The notes beneath the pieces were generated by a model that ran no database searches, was not told where the DNA came from, and was given only the letters and a program-made list of their open reading frames with translations. Shown here piece after piece: positions 1 to 9,020 of a DNA stretch of 64,000 nt. Position 1 is the first letter of the stretch. Each line of letters starts with the position of its first letter. Location of the stretch: positions 1,178,001 through 1,242,000 of the forward strand of contig NZ_CP076668.1 of assembly GCF_018968705.1 (NCBI RefSeq), in the 5' to 3' direction. The position numbers were made by a program, and so were the translations under genes. This DNA is from Pseudomonas lijiangensis. GTDB taxonomy: Bacteria; Pseudomonadota; Gammaproteobacteria; Pseudomonadales; Pseudomonadaceae.

Positions 1-660
1 GGCCAGGTTCAGGCTTGTCTGCTGAACGGACTGGCGTATATCGGCCAGGGTCAGGCCCAGTGCGGCGAGCTTTTCCGGGGCTGCCTGGATGCGGATCGCC
101 GGGCGCTGCTGCCCTGCGATTGCCACTTGACCGACGCCTTCTATCTGGCTGATCTGTCGGGCCAGAAGGGTTTCAGTGATATCGCTCAGTTCGGTGCCGG
201 GCATCAGGCTGGAACTGACGCTCAGGATCAGCACCGGGCTGTCGGCCGGGTTGACCTTGCGCCATGTAGGCAGGTTCGGCAGGTCGGCGGGCAAGCGTCC
301 TGCGGCCGTATTGATGGCGGCCTGCACTTCCTGGGCGGCGGTATCGATGCTTTTGTTGAGGGTGAATTGCAGGGTCAGATTCGTCGAGCCCAGCGCGCTG
401 CTGGAGGTCATCTGGGTCATGCCCGGTATGGCGCTGAACTGCACTTCAAGGGGCGTGGCCACTGAAGACGCCATGGTTTCCGGGCTGGCGCCGGGAAGCT
501 GGGCGCTGACCTGGATGGTCGGAAACTCGGCTTCCGGCAATGGCGCGATGGGCAGGCGCGGGAAAGCGATGGCCCCCAGCAATACCAGGGCAAACGTCAG
601 CAGCAGCGTGGCGACCGGATGATCAATGCACCAGGCCGAGATCGAGCCCCGACCTTTCAT
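1..660 (-). CDS. RND multidrug efflux permease, N-terminal part (runs off the window)
   Basis: Inner-membrane RND pump of the MdtB/MdtC (MuxB/MuxC) class, which exports drugs using the proton gradient. Only the first 220 residues are present; the reading frame is open to base 1. The start is the ATG at 660, whose ATGA overlaps the stop of the adaptor gene, so the two are translationally coupled. The N-terminus has the typical single membrane helix (HPVATLLLTFALVLLG) followed by the family sequence LPIAPLPEAEFPTIQV and LPGASPETMASSV of the porter domain. Gene order adaptor then permease matches mdtABC/muxABC operons, where a second permease and an outer-membrane channel usually follow. I cannot tell MdtB from MdtC from this part. 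Confidence 0.9.
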   Translation of the reverse strand, partial: MKGRGSISAWCIDHPVATLLLTFALVLLGAIAFPRLPIAPLPEAEFPTIQVSAQLPGASPETMASSVATPLEVQFSAIPGMTQMTSSSALGSTNLTLQFTLNKSIDTAAQEVQAAINTAAGRLPADLPNLPTWRKVNPADSPVLILSVSSSLMPGTELSDITETLLARQISQIEGVGQVAIAGQQRPAIRIQAAPEKLAALGLTLADIRQSVQQTSLNLA

Positions 661-1817
661 TGCGCGCTCCCCACCTTGAGCAGGGCAGGCTGTGGCGATT
701 CACTCACCACTTCGATCCGCGTCCCAGGCCGCAGTCGCGACTGTCCGTCGCTGACCAGCACGTCACCGGCCTGCGGGCCGCTGATCAGGGTCAGGTCGCT
801 GTCCTGATAAAGCACCGTGACGGGCACCACTTCGACTTTCTGTTCACTCGTGACCCGATACACATAATGCTGGTCGATGCCACGCTGCACGACCTGCGGC
901 GGGACCTTGAGCGAATTGCGTTCGATGCCGGTCTGGATCTTGACCGTGACCAGTTGTCCGGGCCAGAGCTTTTCATCGGCGTTGTCGAACTGCGCCTTGG
1001 CGCGAATGGTGCCCGTGGTCGCCGATACCTGGTTGTCGATCAGCGCCAGTTTGCCTTCGCCCAGCAGCGTGCCGTTGGCGCCATCGCCCAGGTAAGCCCT
1101 GACTGCCGCCGAAGCGGGATTGGCGGTCAGGGTCTGCAAGGTGGGCAGCATGTGTTGCGGCAGGGAGAACTCCACCGCCACCGGGTTTATCTGGGTGACG
1201 GAAAACATGCCGGTGGCATCGCTGACGCGCAGAAAGTTGCCTTCATCCACATTGCGAATCCCGACCCGGCCAGTCACCGGAGAGCGAATCTGGGTGTGGG
1301 AAAGCTGTACCTGTGCGGCATTGATGTTCGCCTGATTCCCCAGCACGGTGGCATTGAGCTGACGAACCAGAGCCTGCTGCTGGTCGAATGTCTGCCGGGA
1401 GATGCCGTTGTCGTCAGTCAGCTGGCGATAACGCTTGAGGTCTACCTGCGCCACATCCAGTTGCGCCTGGCTCTGGGCCAGTTGGGCACGGGCCTGTTCG
1501 AGCGTGGCGCGAATCGAGCGGTCATCCAGGGTTGCCAGCAGGTCACCAGCCTTGACCGATTGTCCCTCCTTGACCAGCACCCGGGTCAGGATGCCGTCCA
1601 CCTGCGGGCGAATCACCACACTTTGCAGCGATAGCACCGAACCTATTCCGGTCACGAATCGCGGCACATCCTCGGCACTGACACTGATCACCTTGACCGG
1701 CACGGCGACCGGGGTGTTTGTCTTGGTAACAGCAGGGCGTGTCAGGTTCCAGGCGGCAATCGCGGCAAGCGTTGCTAAGGTGGCCACAGCAATGACGATT
1801 CTGGTCTTTTTACGCAT
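657..1817 (-). CDS. mdtA: RND efflux periplasmic adaptor (MdtA/MuxA family)
   Basis: Membrane fusion protein of 386 residues that links the inner-membrane RND pump to an outer-membrane channel. An N-terminal hydrophobic anchor (residues 8-25) follows the basic MRKK start. Next come the first biotinyl-lipoyl half (about 60-95, with VDGILTRVLVKEGQSVKAGD), a long Gln/Ala-rich coiled-coil hairpin (about 100-165), the second lipoyl half (SPVTGRVGIRNVDEGNF) and the beta-barrel domain. It has no lipobox. It is the first gene of the operon seen here and overlaps the permease by 4 bp. In Pseudomonas the homologue is called MuxA. Confidence 0.92.
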   Translation of the reverse strand: MRKKTRIVIAVATLATLAAIAAWNLTRPAVTKTNTPVAVPVKVISVSAEDVPRFVTGIGSVLSLQSVVIRPQVDGILTRVLVKEGQSVKAGDLLATLDDRSIRATLEQARAQLAQSQAQLDVAQVDLKRYRQLTDDNGISRQTFDQQQALVRQLNATVLGNQANINAAQVQLSHTQIRSPVTGRVGIRNVDEGNFLRVSDATGMFSVTQINPVAVEFSLPQHMLPTLQTLTANPASAAVRAYLGDGANGTLLGEGKLALIDNQVSATTGTIRAKAQFDNADEKLWPGQLVTVKIQTGIERNSLKVPPQVVQRGIDQHYVYRVTSEQKVEVVPVTVLYQDSDLTLISGPQAGDVLVSDGQSRLRPGTRIEVVSESPQPALLKVGSAQ

Positions 1818-2166
1818 GTGAAGGAGGCGCCGGGAGGGTCAAGTGAGAAACCATGAAGTCTGGTGCTCCTTATAGCGGGTAAACCCGGTCAGTAGAATGA
1901 CTTTTAGCTGTCAGAATTGTCAGCAAGCGACCAGATGGGAGGCGCAGCATCAAGAATCGCCAATTTCAGGCGATATTTGTTTCAGGTTGCACGGGAAAAC
2001 GCTGAATCACTCACAGGTTCTAGAGTACGAGGTTATTGCAGTGCTACTTGCAGAAATTTCGCGCTCTATATAAGAAAAGTCCTACAGGTAGTGTGCGATT
2101 TTTCTGGCGGTTAATCCTTTTGTCGACTTAACTCAAATCTGTCGGTTGATCAAGCGGAGTAGAACC
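1818..2166. other. Intergenic region between efflux and fimbrial operons
   Basis: This 349 bp stretch separates the divergent efflux (minus) and fimbrial (plus) transcription units and must carry both promoters. I see no gene. A 6-bp inverted repeat (ATCGCC at 1956-1961, GGCGAT at 1969-1974) is the only clear symmetry. The last 150 bp are AT-richer, with TATATAAG near 2070, but I could not assign a promoter with confidence. Confidence 0.4.
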
Positions 2167-2547
2167 ATGAAGCGCGAGGCGTCGGTGTGGAGAAAGTTTC
2201 TCGAGGCTGTACCCAGTGCTCGGAATCTGTCTGCTTTTATCAGTATTTCTGTATTTTTTTTATCCGCGCCCATCATGGCGCAAAACGAGGGTCTCAGGTT
2301 TCACGGCAAACTTGTCAATACAGGCTGCACTGTCGAAAGAACTGTCACCAGAGTGAAAGATAGCGAAGTTCGTTACTTGCAGGTTTCCGGTATTACGGTG
2401 CAGGTCAGTGCCGGGCGTGACGCATGCGGCGAGCAGGCCATGCCATTGAGCCTGCACTATCAAGTGTTGCCGCTTACTTCATTGCAGGCGGGCATACAGA
2501 ATCCTGGAAATATCCAGACAGGGTTGCTCATACTGACTTATCAATAA
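2167..2547 (+). CDS. Small fimbrial-like secreted protein
   Basis: A 126-residue protein at the head of the fimbrial cluster. I chose the ATG at 2167, preceded by GGAG at 2156-2159; a TTG at 2146 would add seven residues. After a basic start a hydrophobic stretch (about 29-39, SISVFFLSAPIMAQ) ends in a plausible signal-peptidase site at AQ. The mature part has the fimbrial-subunit hallmark of a first Cys in GKLVNTGCTVE and a second Cys (DACGEQ), and ends in an alternating hydrophobic/Tyr strand (GLLILTYQ) like a pilin C-terminus. It is shorter than a normal pilin domain (about 150), so it may be a minor subunit or a degenerate one. A hairpin terminator follows, which separates it from the main pilin gene. 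Confidence 0.6.
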   Translation: MKREASVWRKFLEAVPSARNLSAFISISVFFLSAPIMAQNEGLRFHGKLVNTGCTVERTVTRVKDSEVRYLQVSGITVQVSAGRDACGEQAMPLSLHYQVLPLTSLQAGIQNPGNIQTGLLILTYQ

Positions 2548-2566
2548 AGCGCTTTCTTCTCATGAG

Positions 2567-2595
2567 CCGTCATGCTTGGCAGTGTGACGGTTTTT
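2567..2595 (+). terminator. Rho-independent terminator after the small fimbrial gene
   Basis: Stem CCGTCA (2567-2572) pairs with TGACGG (2585-2590) and is followed by TTTTT (2591-2595). It lies 20 bp after the stop of the small pilin-like gene and would isolate it from the main pilin gene. Confidence 0.6.
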
Positions 2596-2856
2596 CAGGC
2601 TTTGAAAAAAAAGCGAATCATGTTTACCCAAATGCAATCTTTGGTTGACTGTTTTACTCTGTCTTTCTGCTCAGTCCGCAGTCTGTATGGCGTGTAGGCT
2701 GTTTTTGATTTTTCCTACAGAAAAGCCCTTCAATTCAAGTTGGTCTATCTCATATTTCAAAGTCATTAGCCTGACAGCGGCTTAAAAGTCCGGGACCTAT
2801 AGTGCTCGCCGTCCGATAGTGGGCACACACGAAATAACACAAGGAATGTCGTTGTT
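2596..2856. other. Upstream region of the major pilin gene
   Basis: No gene is seen. The region is AT-rich and probably holds the promoter of the main fimbrial operon. An AAGGA lies 11-16 bases before the pilin ATG at 2857 and is the likely ribosome binding site. I found no inverted repeats that would suggest phase inversion. Confidence 0.4.
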
Positions 2857-3441
2857 ATGAAAAAGCTTTCTCTCACATTAGCTGTTATGAGCGTTCTGGG
2901 GTTGGGTGCTGCGGGCATGGCTAACGCCGCCAACAACGGTAAGTTGATATTCAATGGAACACTGACCAATATTTCCTGTGATGTTGCTCCAGGCACGGGT
3001 GTCAGCCCAGGCACCAATCCTGGCGAAATCAATGTCGATCTTGGAAATGTATCGTTTTCCGATATCGGTCTTTCGAGCGAAAGCAAACTCGAAACGGCCA
3101 TGCCTATCCAGTTGCTGGTCAACTGCAGTGCCGGTGCCGATCAGTACAACATGGTGAAAATGCGTTTTACAGCCCGCAATGGCAGTGGTCTGGATAACAA
3201 CGATCCGAAACTGTTGCGCACCACCGGTGCTGCTGACGGTGTCGGTATCGGTCTGCTCAACGCATCCAATGTACTCATGGACCTGAGCGGCAATGAAACC
3301 ATCGACAACACCCTGGTGAAGGATGGTGCGGGTGGTGCGACGGCAGAAATCAACTTCGGCGCCGTCTATGTACTTAATGGCACACCGACCAATCCGGGTA
3401 ATGCCGATGGTTTCATGCCTTTCGTGCTGGACTACGAGTAA
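2857..3441 (+). CDS. Major fimbrial subunit (chaperone-usher pilin)
   Basis: Structural pilin of 194 residues. A classical signal peptide (MKKLSLTLAVMSVLGLGAAG then MANA) would be cut before AANNGK. The mature protein has the family pattern: N-terminal donor strand with GKLIFNGTLTNISC, a disulphide pair (Cys in NISCDV and in LVNCSA), a Gly/Asn/Asp-rich middle, and a C-terminal strand ending in PFVLDYE with the penultimate Tyr recognised by periplasmic chaperones. Subunits are assembled by donor-strand exchange through the usher encoded downstream. The gene is followed 61 bp later by the first chaperone, so it probably heads the operon. Confidence 0.9.
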   Translation: MKKLSLTLAVMSVLGLGAAGMANAANNGKLIFNGTLTNISCDVAPGTGVSPGTNPGEINVDLGNVSFSDIGLSSESKLETAMPIQLLVNCSAGADQYNMVKMRFTARNGSGLDNNDPKLLRTTGAADGVGIGLLNASNVLMDLSGNETIDNTLVKDGAGGATAEINFGAVYVLNGTPTNPGNADGFMPFVLDYE

Positions 3442-3502
3442 TGAAACGGCAGGGTGAGCATTGCTCGCCCTGCCTCATGCCGAACTCAATGCGAATGCCA
3501 CC

Positions 3503-4240
3503 ATGTTATTTACCTCTTTTCGCTCTGCCGTCGTTCTTGCGGTTGGGCTGTGGATGTCGGCCGTCGAGGCGGGCATTGTGCTCAATACTACTCGGGTCAT
3601 TTATCAGGGCGGTGACAAGGAAGCCAGTTTTGCTGTGCAAAACAGTGGCGGCGGAGAAATTCTTCTGCAGTCCTGGCTGGAAGCGCCGGCCAGCGGAGAT
3701 AACGTCACTGCGAACCTGCCTTTTGTCGTGGCTCCGGCACTTGCCCGCATGGCAGGCGGCAGTCGGCAATTGTTGCGCATCATCTATGCCGGATCAGGCT
3801 TGCCGGAGGATCGGGAGTCGGTGCTCTGGCTCAATGTGCAGGAAATTCCCCAGACGGCCGCGGAAAATACCCTGCAGATTGCGATACGCCAGCGCATCAA
3901 GGTGTTCTTTCGGCCTCAGGGCCTGAAGGGCGATCCGGCGATGGCCCCGGAAATGTTGCGCTGGCGGCTGCTCAAGGGTGATGTGCTGGAGGTCGAGAAT
4001 CCGGGGCCTTATCACGTCTCGATGCTCAAGCTGGCCACCCGCCAGGGCGGCAAGGAACTGGCGAGTCTTGAAAGCCAGATGCTTTCGCCGGGCCAGAACC
4101 TGCGCCTGACACTGATGCACAAGTCCGGCAATGGGCCGGTGGCGTTGAGTTTTATCAGCATCAATGACTTCGGTGGGCAAGTTCCTTATCAAGCGACTCT
4201 CAATGGAGAGCAAATTACGTTGGCCACTAAAACCCGATAG
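3503..4240 (+). CDS. Periplasmic fimbrial chaperone (first copy)
   Basis: PapD/FimC-type chaperone of 245 residues that folds pilin subunits in the periplasm and delivers them to the usher. The ATG at 3503 starts directly with a signal peptide (MLFTSFRSAVVLAVGLWMSA, then VEAG). Two immunoglobulin-like domains follow: domain 1 with the RVIYQGGDKEASFAVQN strand, PFVVAPALARM and the conserved LPEDRES-LWLNVQEIP G1 region, and NTLQIAIRQRIKVFFRP at the domain junction; domain 2 ends in DFGG. No strong Shine-Dalgarno sequence is seen. It lies between pilin and usher and is paralogous to the second chaperone after the usher. Confidence 0.93.
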   Translation: MLFTSFRSAVVLAVGLWMSAVEAGIVLNTTRVIYQGGDKEASFAVQNSGGGEILLQSWLEAPASGDNVTANLPFVVAPALARMAGGSRQLLRIIYAGSGLPEDRESVLWLNVQEIPQTAAENTLQIAIRQRIKVFFRPQGLKGDPAMAPEMLRWRLLKGDVLEVENPGPYHVSMLKLATRQGGKELASLESQMLSPGQNLRLTLMHKSGNGPVALSFISINDFGGQVPYQATLNGEQITLATKTR

Positions 4241-4385
4241 CGATAACTCTCCAAATATTAGCCTGGACGCTTTTATTGATTCTCAACCCTTTGAGTACTG
4301 AAGATAACAGTGACTCGGTAGTCGTGCGCCTGCGTGAAAGGATTCCGCTGCACGTCAGATCTGCGAAGTAGAGTGAAAACAGCTA

Positions 4386-6950
4386 ATGGAATGGCACCAC
4401 CAGAACAACAAGAAGGCCATGACAGGTTTTGGTCTGTATGGCAGGGCGAACTGGATCAAAGGCAAGACCCGAAGATCGTTGCGGCGATGTCGGCTGGCGA
4501 TTGTGGGGGGAAGCCTGTGTATCACCGCGTTCACCGTGGTATCGGCAGACACGCAAGGTGCCCAGCCGGTCAAGTTCAACACGGCTTTCATTCAAGGCAG
4601 TGACCAGCCTCCCGACCTGCAGGAGTTTCTGCGCGCCAACAGCGTATTACCCGGTACTTACCGGGTGGATGTGTATGTCAACCGCGCACTGAGCGGTCGC
4701 AGGGATATCACCTTCAGTCGTAACGAAAAATCCGGCCTGATCGAGCCCTGCCTGAGCCCCGAGATGCTTGAGAACTTTGGCCTGGACCCGCAGCGTTTGA
4801 CGGTGACCAGCGGGCAGGAGTGTTTCGATCTGGAAAACACCATCGAATTCGCTCGCATCGATTACCGGCCCGATGCCCTGCGTCTCGATATCAGTGTTCC
4901 GCAGGCGGCCATGGCGCGCAGCAGGCGAGGGTATGTATCACCGGAACTCTGGGACCAGGGAGAAACAGCCGGTTTCATCAATTACAACTTCAATGGCTCA
5001 CGACGTGATCAGCGTGGGCAGCACTCGGATCAATATTACCTGGGGCTGCGCAATGGCTTTAACCTCGGGGCATGGCGGCTGCGCAACGAGTCTTCGCTGG
5101 TGTATGGCGATAACCAGCCCTACCGCTTTCGCAGCAATCGCACTTTCGCGCAGCGTGATATCACGGCACTCAAGAGCCAGCTCACTCTGGGTGAAACCTT
5201 CACCGATTCTCAGGTCTTCGACAGCGTGCGCTTCAAGGGCGCGGCGATAGCGTCCGATGATGGAATGCTGTCCGACAGCGAGCGCACCTATGCGCCGGTT
5301 ATTCGTGGCACTGCCGAAACCAACGCCACGGTCGAAGTCCGGCAGAATGGTTTCATGCTGTACAGCGGCAACGTTTCGCCCGGGCCGTTCGAGATCACCG
5401 ACATTTATCCCAGCGGTTCCAATGGCGATCTGCTGGTGACCATTATCGAAGCCGATGGTCGGCGGCGCACCTTTACCCAGGCCTATGCGTCTCTGCCGAT
5501 CATGGTGCCTGCCGGCTCGTTTCGCTACAGCCTCGCCGCCGGGCAAGTAGACAGCAATGACGATCACCAGGCCTCGCCGAACTTCACCAGCGCCGCTGTC
5601 ATTTATGGGCTTTCCGAGCGGGTAACCGGTTTTGGCGGCCTGCAACTGGCCGAGGACTACAACGCCGCCAATATCGGAGCGGGGGTCAATACAGGCCTTG
5701 GGGCCGTCTCTTTCGACATCACCCATTCGATCAGCGAGCTGAAGCAACAGACTCGCAGCGGCCAGAGTATGCGGGTGCGTTATGCCAATACCCTGGATGT
5801 CACCAACACCACATTGGCAGTGGCCGGTTATCGTTATTCAACCGAGCAGTACCGGACCCTCAACCAGCATGTCAGTGAAACGGACGAACGGCCCGGGTTG
5901 CTTGCCAATGGCCGTGCCCGGGACCGGCTGGAGCTTAACGTCACTCAGGTGCTGCCCAGCCAGTCCGGTTCTCTGAGCCTGACGGCTTCCGAGCAGCGCT
6001 ACTGGAACCTGCCCGGCAAGACCCGCCAGTTGTACCTGTCCTACAACGCTGCCTGGCGCACCTTGAATTACAGTGTGTCGGTGGAGCGCAATCAGGAATT
6101 CGGCACTCAGGGAAAGGGTGAAAACGATAACCGCCTGGCCTTGAGCATGACTCTGCCGCTGGGAGATTCGCCGGGTTCTTCGCGTCTCTCGTTCAATGCC
6201 GTGCGTGATGACAACGGCGAATACAACGTACAGACCGGGCTCAATGGTCAGGTGCTGGACAGGCGCGACCTGTTCTATTCGGTACAGGCCGGCCATGACA
6301 GCAGTTCCGGAAGTTTCGGTGCCGGCAAACTCAATGTCACGACGCCTTACGGCCGTTTCGAGACGGGCTACAGCCAAGGCCGTGACTATGACGCCTTGAC
6401 CCTGGCTGCATCGGGTTCGCTGGTGGCCCATGGTGGCGGGATCAACCTCGGCCAGCCGCTGGGGGAAACCTTCGCCCTGGTTCAGGTGCCGGAGGTCGGC
6501 GGCGCCAGGCTGAAGTCCTACAGCAATGTGGAAACTTCGGACAATGGCTATGCGGTGCTGCCCTACGCCCAGCCTTATCGCACCAACTGGGTGTCACTGG
6601 ACACCCGGCAACTGGGCGCCGATATCGAACTGGATAATGCGATCAGCCAGATCGTGCCGCGTCGTGGCGCCATTCCACTGGTGAGTTTCAAGGCATCCCA
6701 GGGTCGTCGTGTGCAGTTCGAACTGGTACGCGCCGATGCCAGCCCGATTCCGTTGGGTGCCAGTGTCGAGGATGAGCAGGGGCGTAATCTGGCTGTTGTC
6801 GATCCCAACAGCCAGGCATTGGTACTCAGCGAAAAGGACAGCGGCGTGTTACGCGTGCAATGGTCGGGGCAAAGCTGCCGTGCTCCGTTCACGCTTCCCC
6901 CCAAAGACCCCAAGCGTGCCTATGAGCGGCTCAAGGTGGTTTGCCAATGA
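4386..6950 (+). CDS. Outer-membrane fimbrial usher
   Basis: FimD/PapC-type usher of 854 residues that forms the outer-membrane pore for fimbrial secretion. It carries a long N-terminal leader: about 40 polar and basic residues come before the hydrophobic core LAIVGGSLCITAFTVVSA, so an internal ATG at 4419 is an alternative start. Mature domains in order: N-terminal chaperone-binding domain (VKFNTAFIQG, with Cys pair PCLSPEM/QECFD), a large beta-barrel (about 180-700) with the plug region around APVIRGTAETNATVEVRQNG, and two C-terminal domains ending with the Cys pair QSCRAPF/KVVCQ. Its stop overlaps the second chaperone start (ATGA). Confidence 0.95.
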   Translation: MEWHHQNNKKAMTGFGLYGRANWIKGKTRRSLRRCRLAIVGGSLCITAFTVVSADTQGAQPVKFNTAFIQGSDQPPDLQEFLRANSVLPGTYRVDVYVNRALSGRRDITFSRNEKSGLIEPCLSPEMLENFGLDPQRLTVTSGQECFDLENTIEFARIDYRPDALRLDISVPQAAMARSRRGYVSPELWDQGETAGFINYNFNGSRRDQRGQHSDQYYLGLRNGFNLGAWRLRNESSLVYGDNQPYRFRSNRTFAQRDITALKSQLTLGETFTDSQVFDSVRFKGAAIASDDGMLSDSERTYAPVIRGTAETNATVEVRQNGFMLYSGNVSPGPFEITDIYPSGSNGDLLVTIIEADGRRRTFTQAYASLPIMVPAGSFRYSLAAGQVDSNDDHQASPNFTSAAVIYGLSERVTGFGGLQLAEDYNAANIGAGVNTGLGAVSFDITHSISELKQQTRSGQSMRVRYANTLDVTNTTLAVAGYRYSTEQYRTLNQHVSETDERPGLLANGRARDRLELNVTQVLPSQSGSLSLTASEQRYWNLPGKTRQLYLSYNAAWRTLNYSVSVERNQEFGTQGKGENDNRLALSMTLPLGDSPGSSRLSFNAVRDDNGEYNVQTGLNGQVLDRRDLFYSVQAGHDSSSGSFGAGKLNVTTPYGRFETGYSQGRDYDALTLAASGSLVAHGGGINLGQPLGETFALVQVPEVGGARLKSYSNVETSDNGYAVLPYAQPYRTNWVSLDTRQLGADIELDNAISQIVPRRGAIPLVSFKASQGRRVQFELVRADASPIPLGASVEDEQGRNLAVVDPNSQALVLSEKDSGVLRVQWSGQSCRAPFTLPPKDPKRAYERLKVVCQ

Positions 6951-7687
6951 GCCGGGCATTGCGTTGCGGGGTGTTTGCGCTGTTCTGCTGGGCGAGCAGC
7001 ACTGTGCAGGCGGTAGTATCGCTGGCGGGTACCCGACTGATTTTTGATGGCGCCTTTCGCGAAGCCAGTATCCAGGCCAGCAATCTCAGTGAACATGAGG
7101 TGTTGATTCAGGCCTGGTTGAGCGCTCCCCGGGACACTGACGAAACGCCCAGAGAGCAGCGAACAGTCCTGCCCTTTGTCGTCACGCCGCATTTCTCCCG
7201 TTTGCCTGCCGGTGGCAAGCAGGAATTGCGGGTGCTGTATCAGGGCACGGGCCTGCCCGAGGATCGCGAGTCACTGCTGCACCTCTACGTTCTGGAGATC
7301 CCGCCGCGGCGCGAGGGCAGCAATCAGCTCAATATCGCCGTGCGTCAGCGTATCAATGTGTTCTATCGACCTCCCGGCCTGCCGGGCGACCCGGCTGAAA
7401 CCGTCGTGCGTCTGGGCTGGAGCCTGACGGAGGACGCCGTTCGTGTCAGCAATCCCACGCCTTATCACGCCACGCTGCAAGCGGTGAAACTCGATGAGTT
7501 TCTGCTCAGCGATTACCTGTTGCTGGAGCCGGGCGCGGGTCTTGAGTTGCCGATGCCGCGCAGGCCGCGACCAGAAGTCTTTTCATTCAAGAGCCTGACC
7601 GACTATGGCGGTCAGCGCTCCCATTGCACGCGGTTGAACGGGCGAATGCCGTTCACTGACTCAATCCCACTCCAAGAAGAATGCTGA
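6947..7687 (+). CDS. Periplasmic fimbrial chaperone (second copy)
   Basis: A second PapD-type chaperone of 246 residues, coupled to the usher by a 4-bp ATGA overlap. Signal peptide at residues 1-23 (MSRALRCGVFALFCWASS, then TVQA), then VVSLAGTRLIFDGAFREASIQ, the conserved PFVVTPHFSRLPAGGKQELRV and LPEDRESLLHLYVLEIP blocks, and QRINVFYRPPGLPGDP. It differs clearly from the first chaperone, so a recent duplication is unlikely. Its position between usher and adhesin suggests it serves the tip subunit, which is inference. Confidence 0.93.
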   Translation: MSRALRCGVFALFCWASSTVQAVVSLAGTRLIFDGAFREASIQASNLSEHEVLIQAWLSAPRDTDETPREQRTVLPFVVTPHFSRLPAGGKQELRVLYQGTGLPEDRESLLHLYVLEIPPRREGSNQLNIAVRQRINVFYRPPGLPGDPAETVVRLGWSLTEDAVRVSNPTPYHATLQAVKLDEFLLSDYLLLEPGAGLELPMPRRPRPEVFSFKSLTDYGGQRSHCTRLNGRMPFTDSIPLQEEC

Positions 7688-7688
7688 T

Positions 7689-8687
7689 ATGACCTGTTTT
7701 CCTGCCAAACGCTGGTTGAAACCCCTCGTTCTTGTAGCGGCACTGAGCCCGGCCACCGGCTTTGCCCTGGTGTGCAAGACCCAGGGCTCGGGTGAGTCCG
7801 CGATTCATGGAGACTTGAGCAGCACGGTTGCCATTCCGGCCTCGGTCCCCAATGGCGAAGTGATCTGGCGTTCCGAACGACTGAACATTCAGGTCGAATG
7901 TGCCAGGGAAGGGCAGCAGTCGGTGCCGCAGGAAATCTTCATCTACATCAACCCGGACAATAAGGTGATCGGCCAGGGCATTCGTGCCGGTCTGACCATC
8001 GACGGCGTGGATTACCTGCAAACCGGCGGGCGTATCAGTACCCGGCAGTCCGTGCCGGTCTGTCATGAAGGGGATTCCAATATCGGCGCGTGCCCCAAGG
8101 TCAGTTTCAATCTGACGTTTTCAGTGTTCGTGCAAAAGTACGGGCCGACGCCACCTTCGGGAGTGGCCAGCGACCTGATCGATTACCGGGTTTTCCAGCT
8201 CGACGGTGCGGCCGGTCTGGACCCGGTTCCGGGACGCAACCTCAGTTATGTCATCAACAACCTCAATGGCCTGCGCTTCATCGCCTGTGAGGCGCAATTG
8301 CAGGTGATGCCTGAAACACTGGAGTTCGGTTCCATCGGCATTCAGAGGGTCGAGGTGGGAAGGGTATTTGCCAGACGTCCGTTTTCCCTGCTGACCAGCC
8401 GCAGTTGTGAATCACCGTTCAGCCTCAATGCGCGCTTCAGGCCGGTGACGGGGCGGCTTGCCGGTGACGTGCTGGTACCGGGCAACAACAGTTCGCTGGG
8501 GATTCGGATCGTGAGCGAGAGAAGCAACTTGCCGCTGCGTTATAACGAGCTGTTTCATCTGGCCGACCTGCTGGGTGATAACCAGACGGCGCGTGCAGAC
8601 TTCAATGCCGAGCTGCTATGGCAGACAACAAGGCCCAAGGCCGGGCCGTTCGAGGCCGAGGTGATGGTGGATCTGTTCTACAAATGA
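7689..8687 (+). CDS. Fimbrial tip adhesin-like protein
   Basis: Secreted protein of 332 residues closing the fimbrial operon, one base after the second chaperone. A signal peptide (about 1-26, ending TGFA) precedes LVCKTQGSGE. Length and a two-part layout fit a tip adhesin: an N-terminal receptor-type domain (about 27-200, with Cys-containing VPVCHEGDSNIGACPKV) and a C-terminal pilin domain (about 205-332) starting with the Cys of FIACEAQLQVMPETLEFGSI and ending in MVDLFYK, a hydrophobic-Tyr strand fit for chaperone binding. The ligand is not predictable from sequence. Confidence 0.78.
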   Translation: MTCFPAKRWLKPLVLVAALSPATGFALVCKTQGSGESAIHGDLSSTVAIPASVPNGEVIWRSERLNIQVECAREGQQSVPQEIFIYINPDNKVIGQGIRAGLTIDGVDYLQTGGRISTRQSVPVCHEGDSNIGACPKVSFNLTFSVFVQKYGPTPPSGVASDLIDYRVFQLDGAAGLDPVPGRNLSYVINNLNGLRFIACEAQLQVMPETLEFGSIGIQRVEVGRVFARRPFSLLTSRSCESPFSLNARFRPVTGRLAGDVLVPGNNSSLGIRIVSERSNLPLRYNELFHLADLLGDNQTARADFNAELLWQTTRPKAGPFEAEVMVDLFYK

Positions 8688-8789
8688 CGACGACCCATGG
8701 CCGATGTCTGGTCGGGCAAGCGTTCAACGATTGAGGTATGCTGCGCGCCCACGGGCATGTGCCCGGCCATTTCGACTTTTGGTGTCGCC

Positions 8790-9014
8790 ATGACAACCCC
8801 CGAACAAACACCTGCTCCAGAAGCCGTCACCGACTCAGCGCCGGAGACTGACAAGAAAACCACGGTTGCGCCGTTCAGCTTTCCGTTCAAGCCGTCCGAG
8901 TTCGCGCAGGCCAAAAAGGATCAGGCCTGGTATCAGAAGTCGAGCAAGTCTTCGCATCACAAGACTCCCGGTGCCGCGCCTGCCGGAACCCGTCGCTCCA
9001 TGGGCAAGCGCTGA
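8790..9014 (+). CDS. Small conserved hypothetical protein
   Basis: A 74-residue polar protein of unknown function. The ATG at 8790 is used here because the sequence becomes coherent only from MTTPEQTPAPEAVTD onward. The first third is Pro/Thr/Glu-rich and likely disordered; a short PFSFPFKPSEF segment follows; the C-terminus is basic (HHKTPGAAPAGTRRSMGKR). It has no signal peptide or membrane segment. It is convergent with the cysteine-cluster gene, with 6 bp between the stops. Small proteins of this style occur across Pseudomonas, but I cannot name a family. Confidence 0.6.
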   Translation: MTTPEQTPAPEAVTDSAPETDKKTTVAPFSFPFKPSEFAQAKKDQAWYQKSSKSSHHKTPGAAPAGTRRSMGKR

Positions 9015-9020
9015 TCGGCA

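Noticed and set aside
2040..2166. Phase-variable promoter (invertible element) for the fimbriae
   Set aside because: No pair of inverted repeats flanking a promoter and no recombinase gene in the window.
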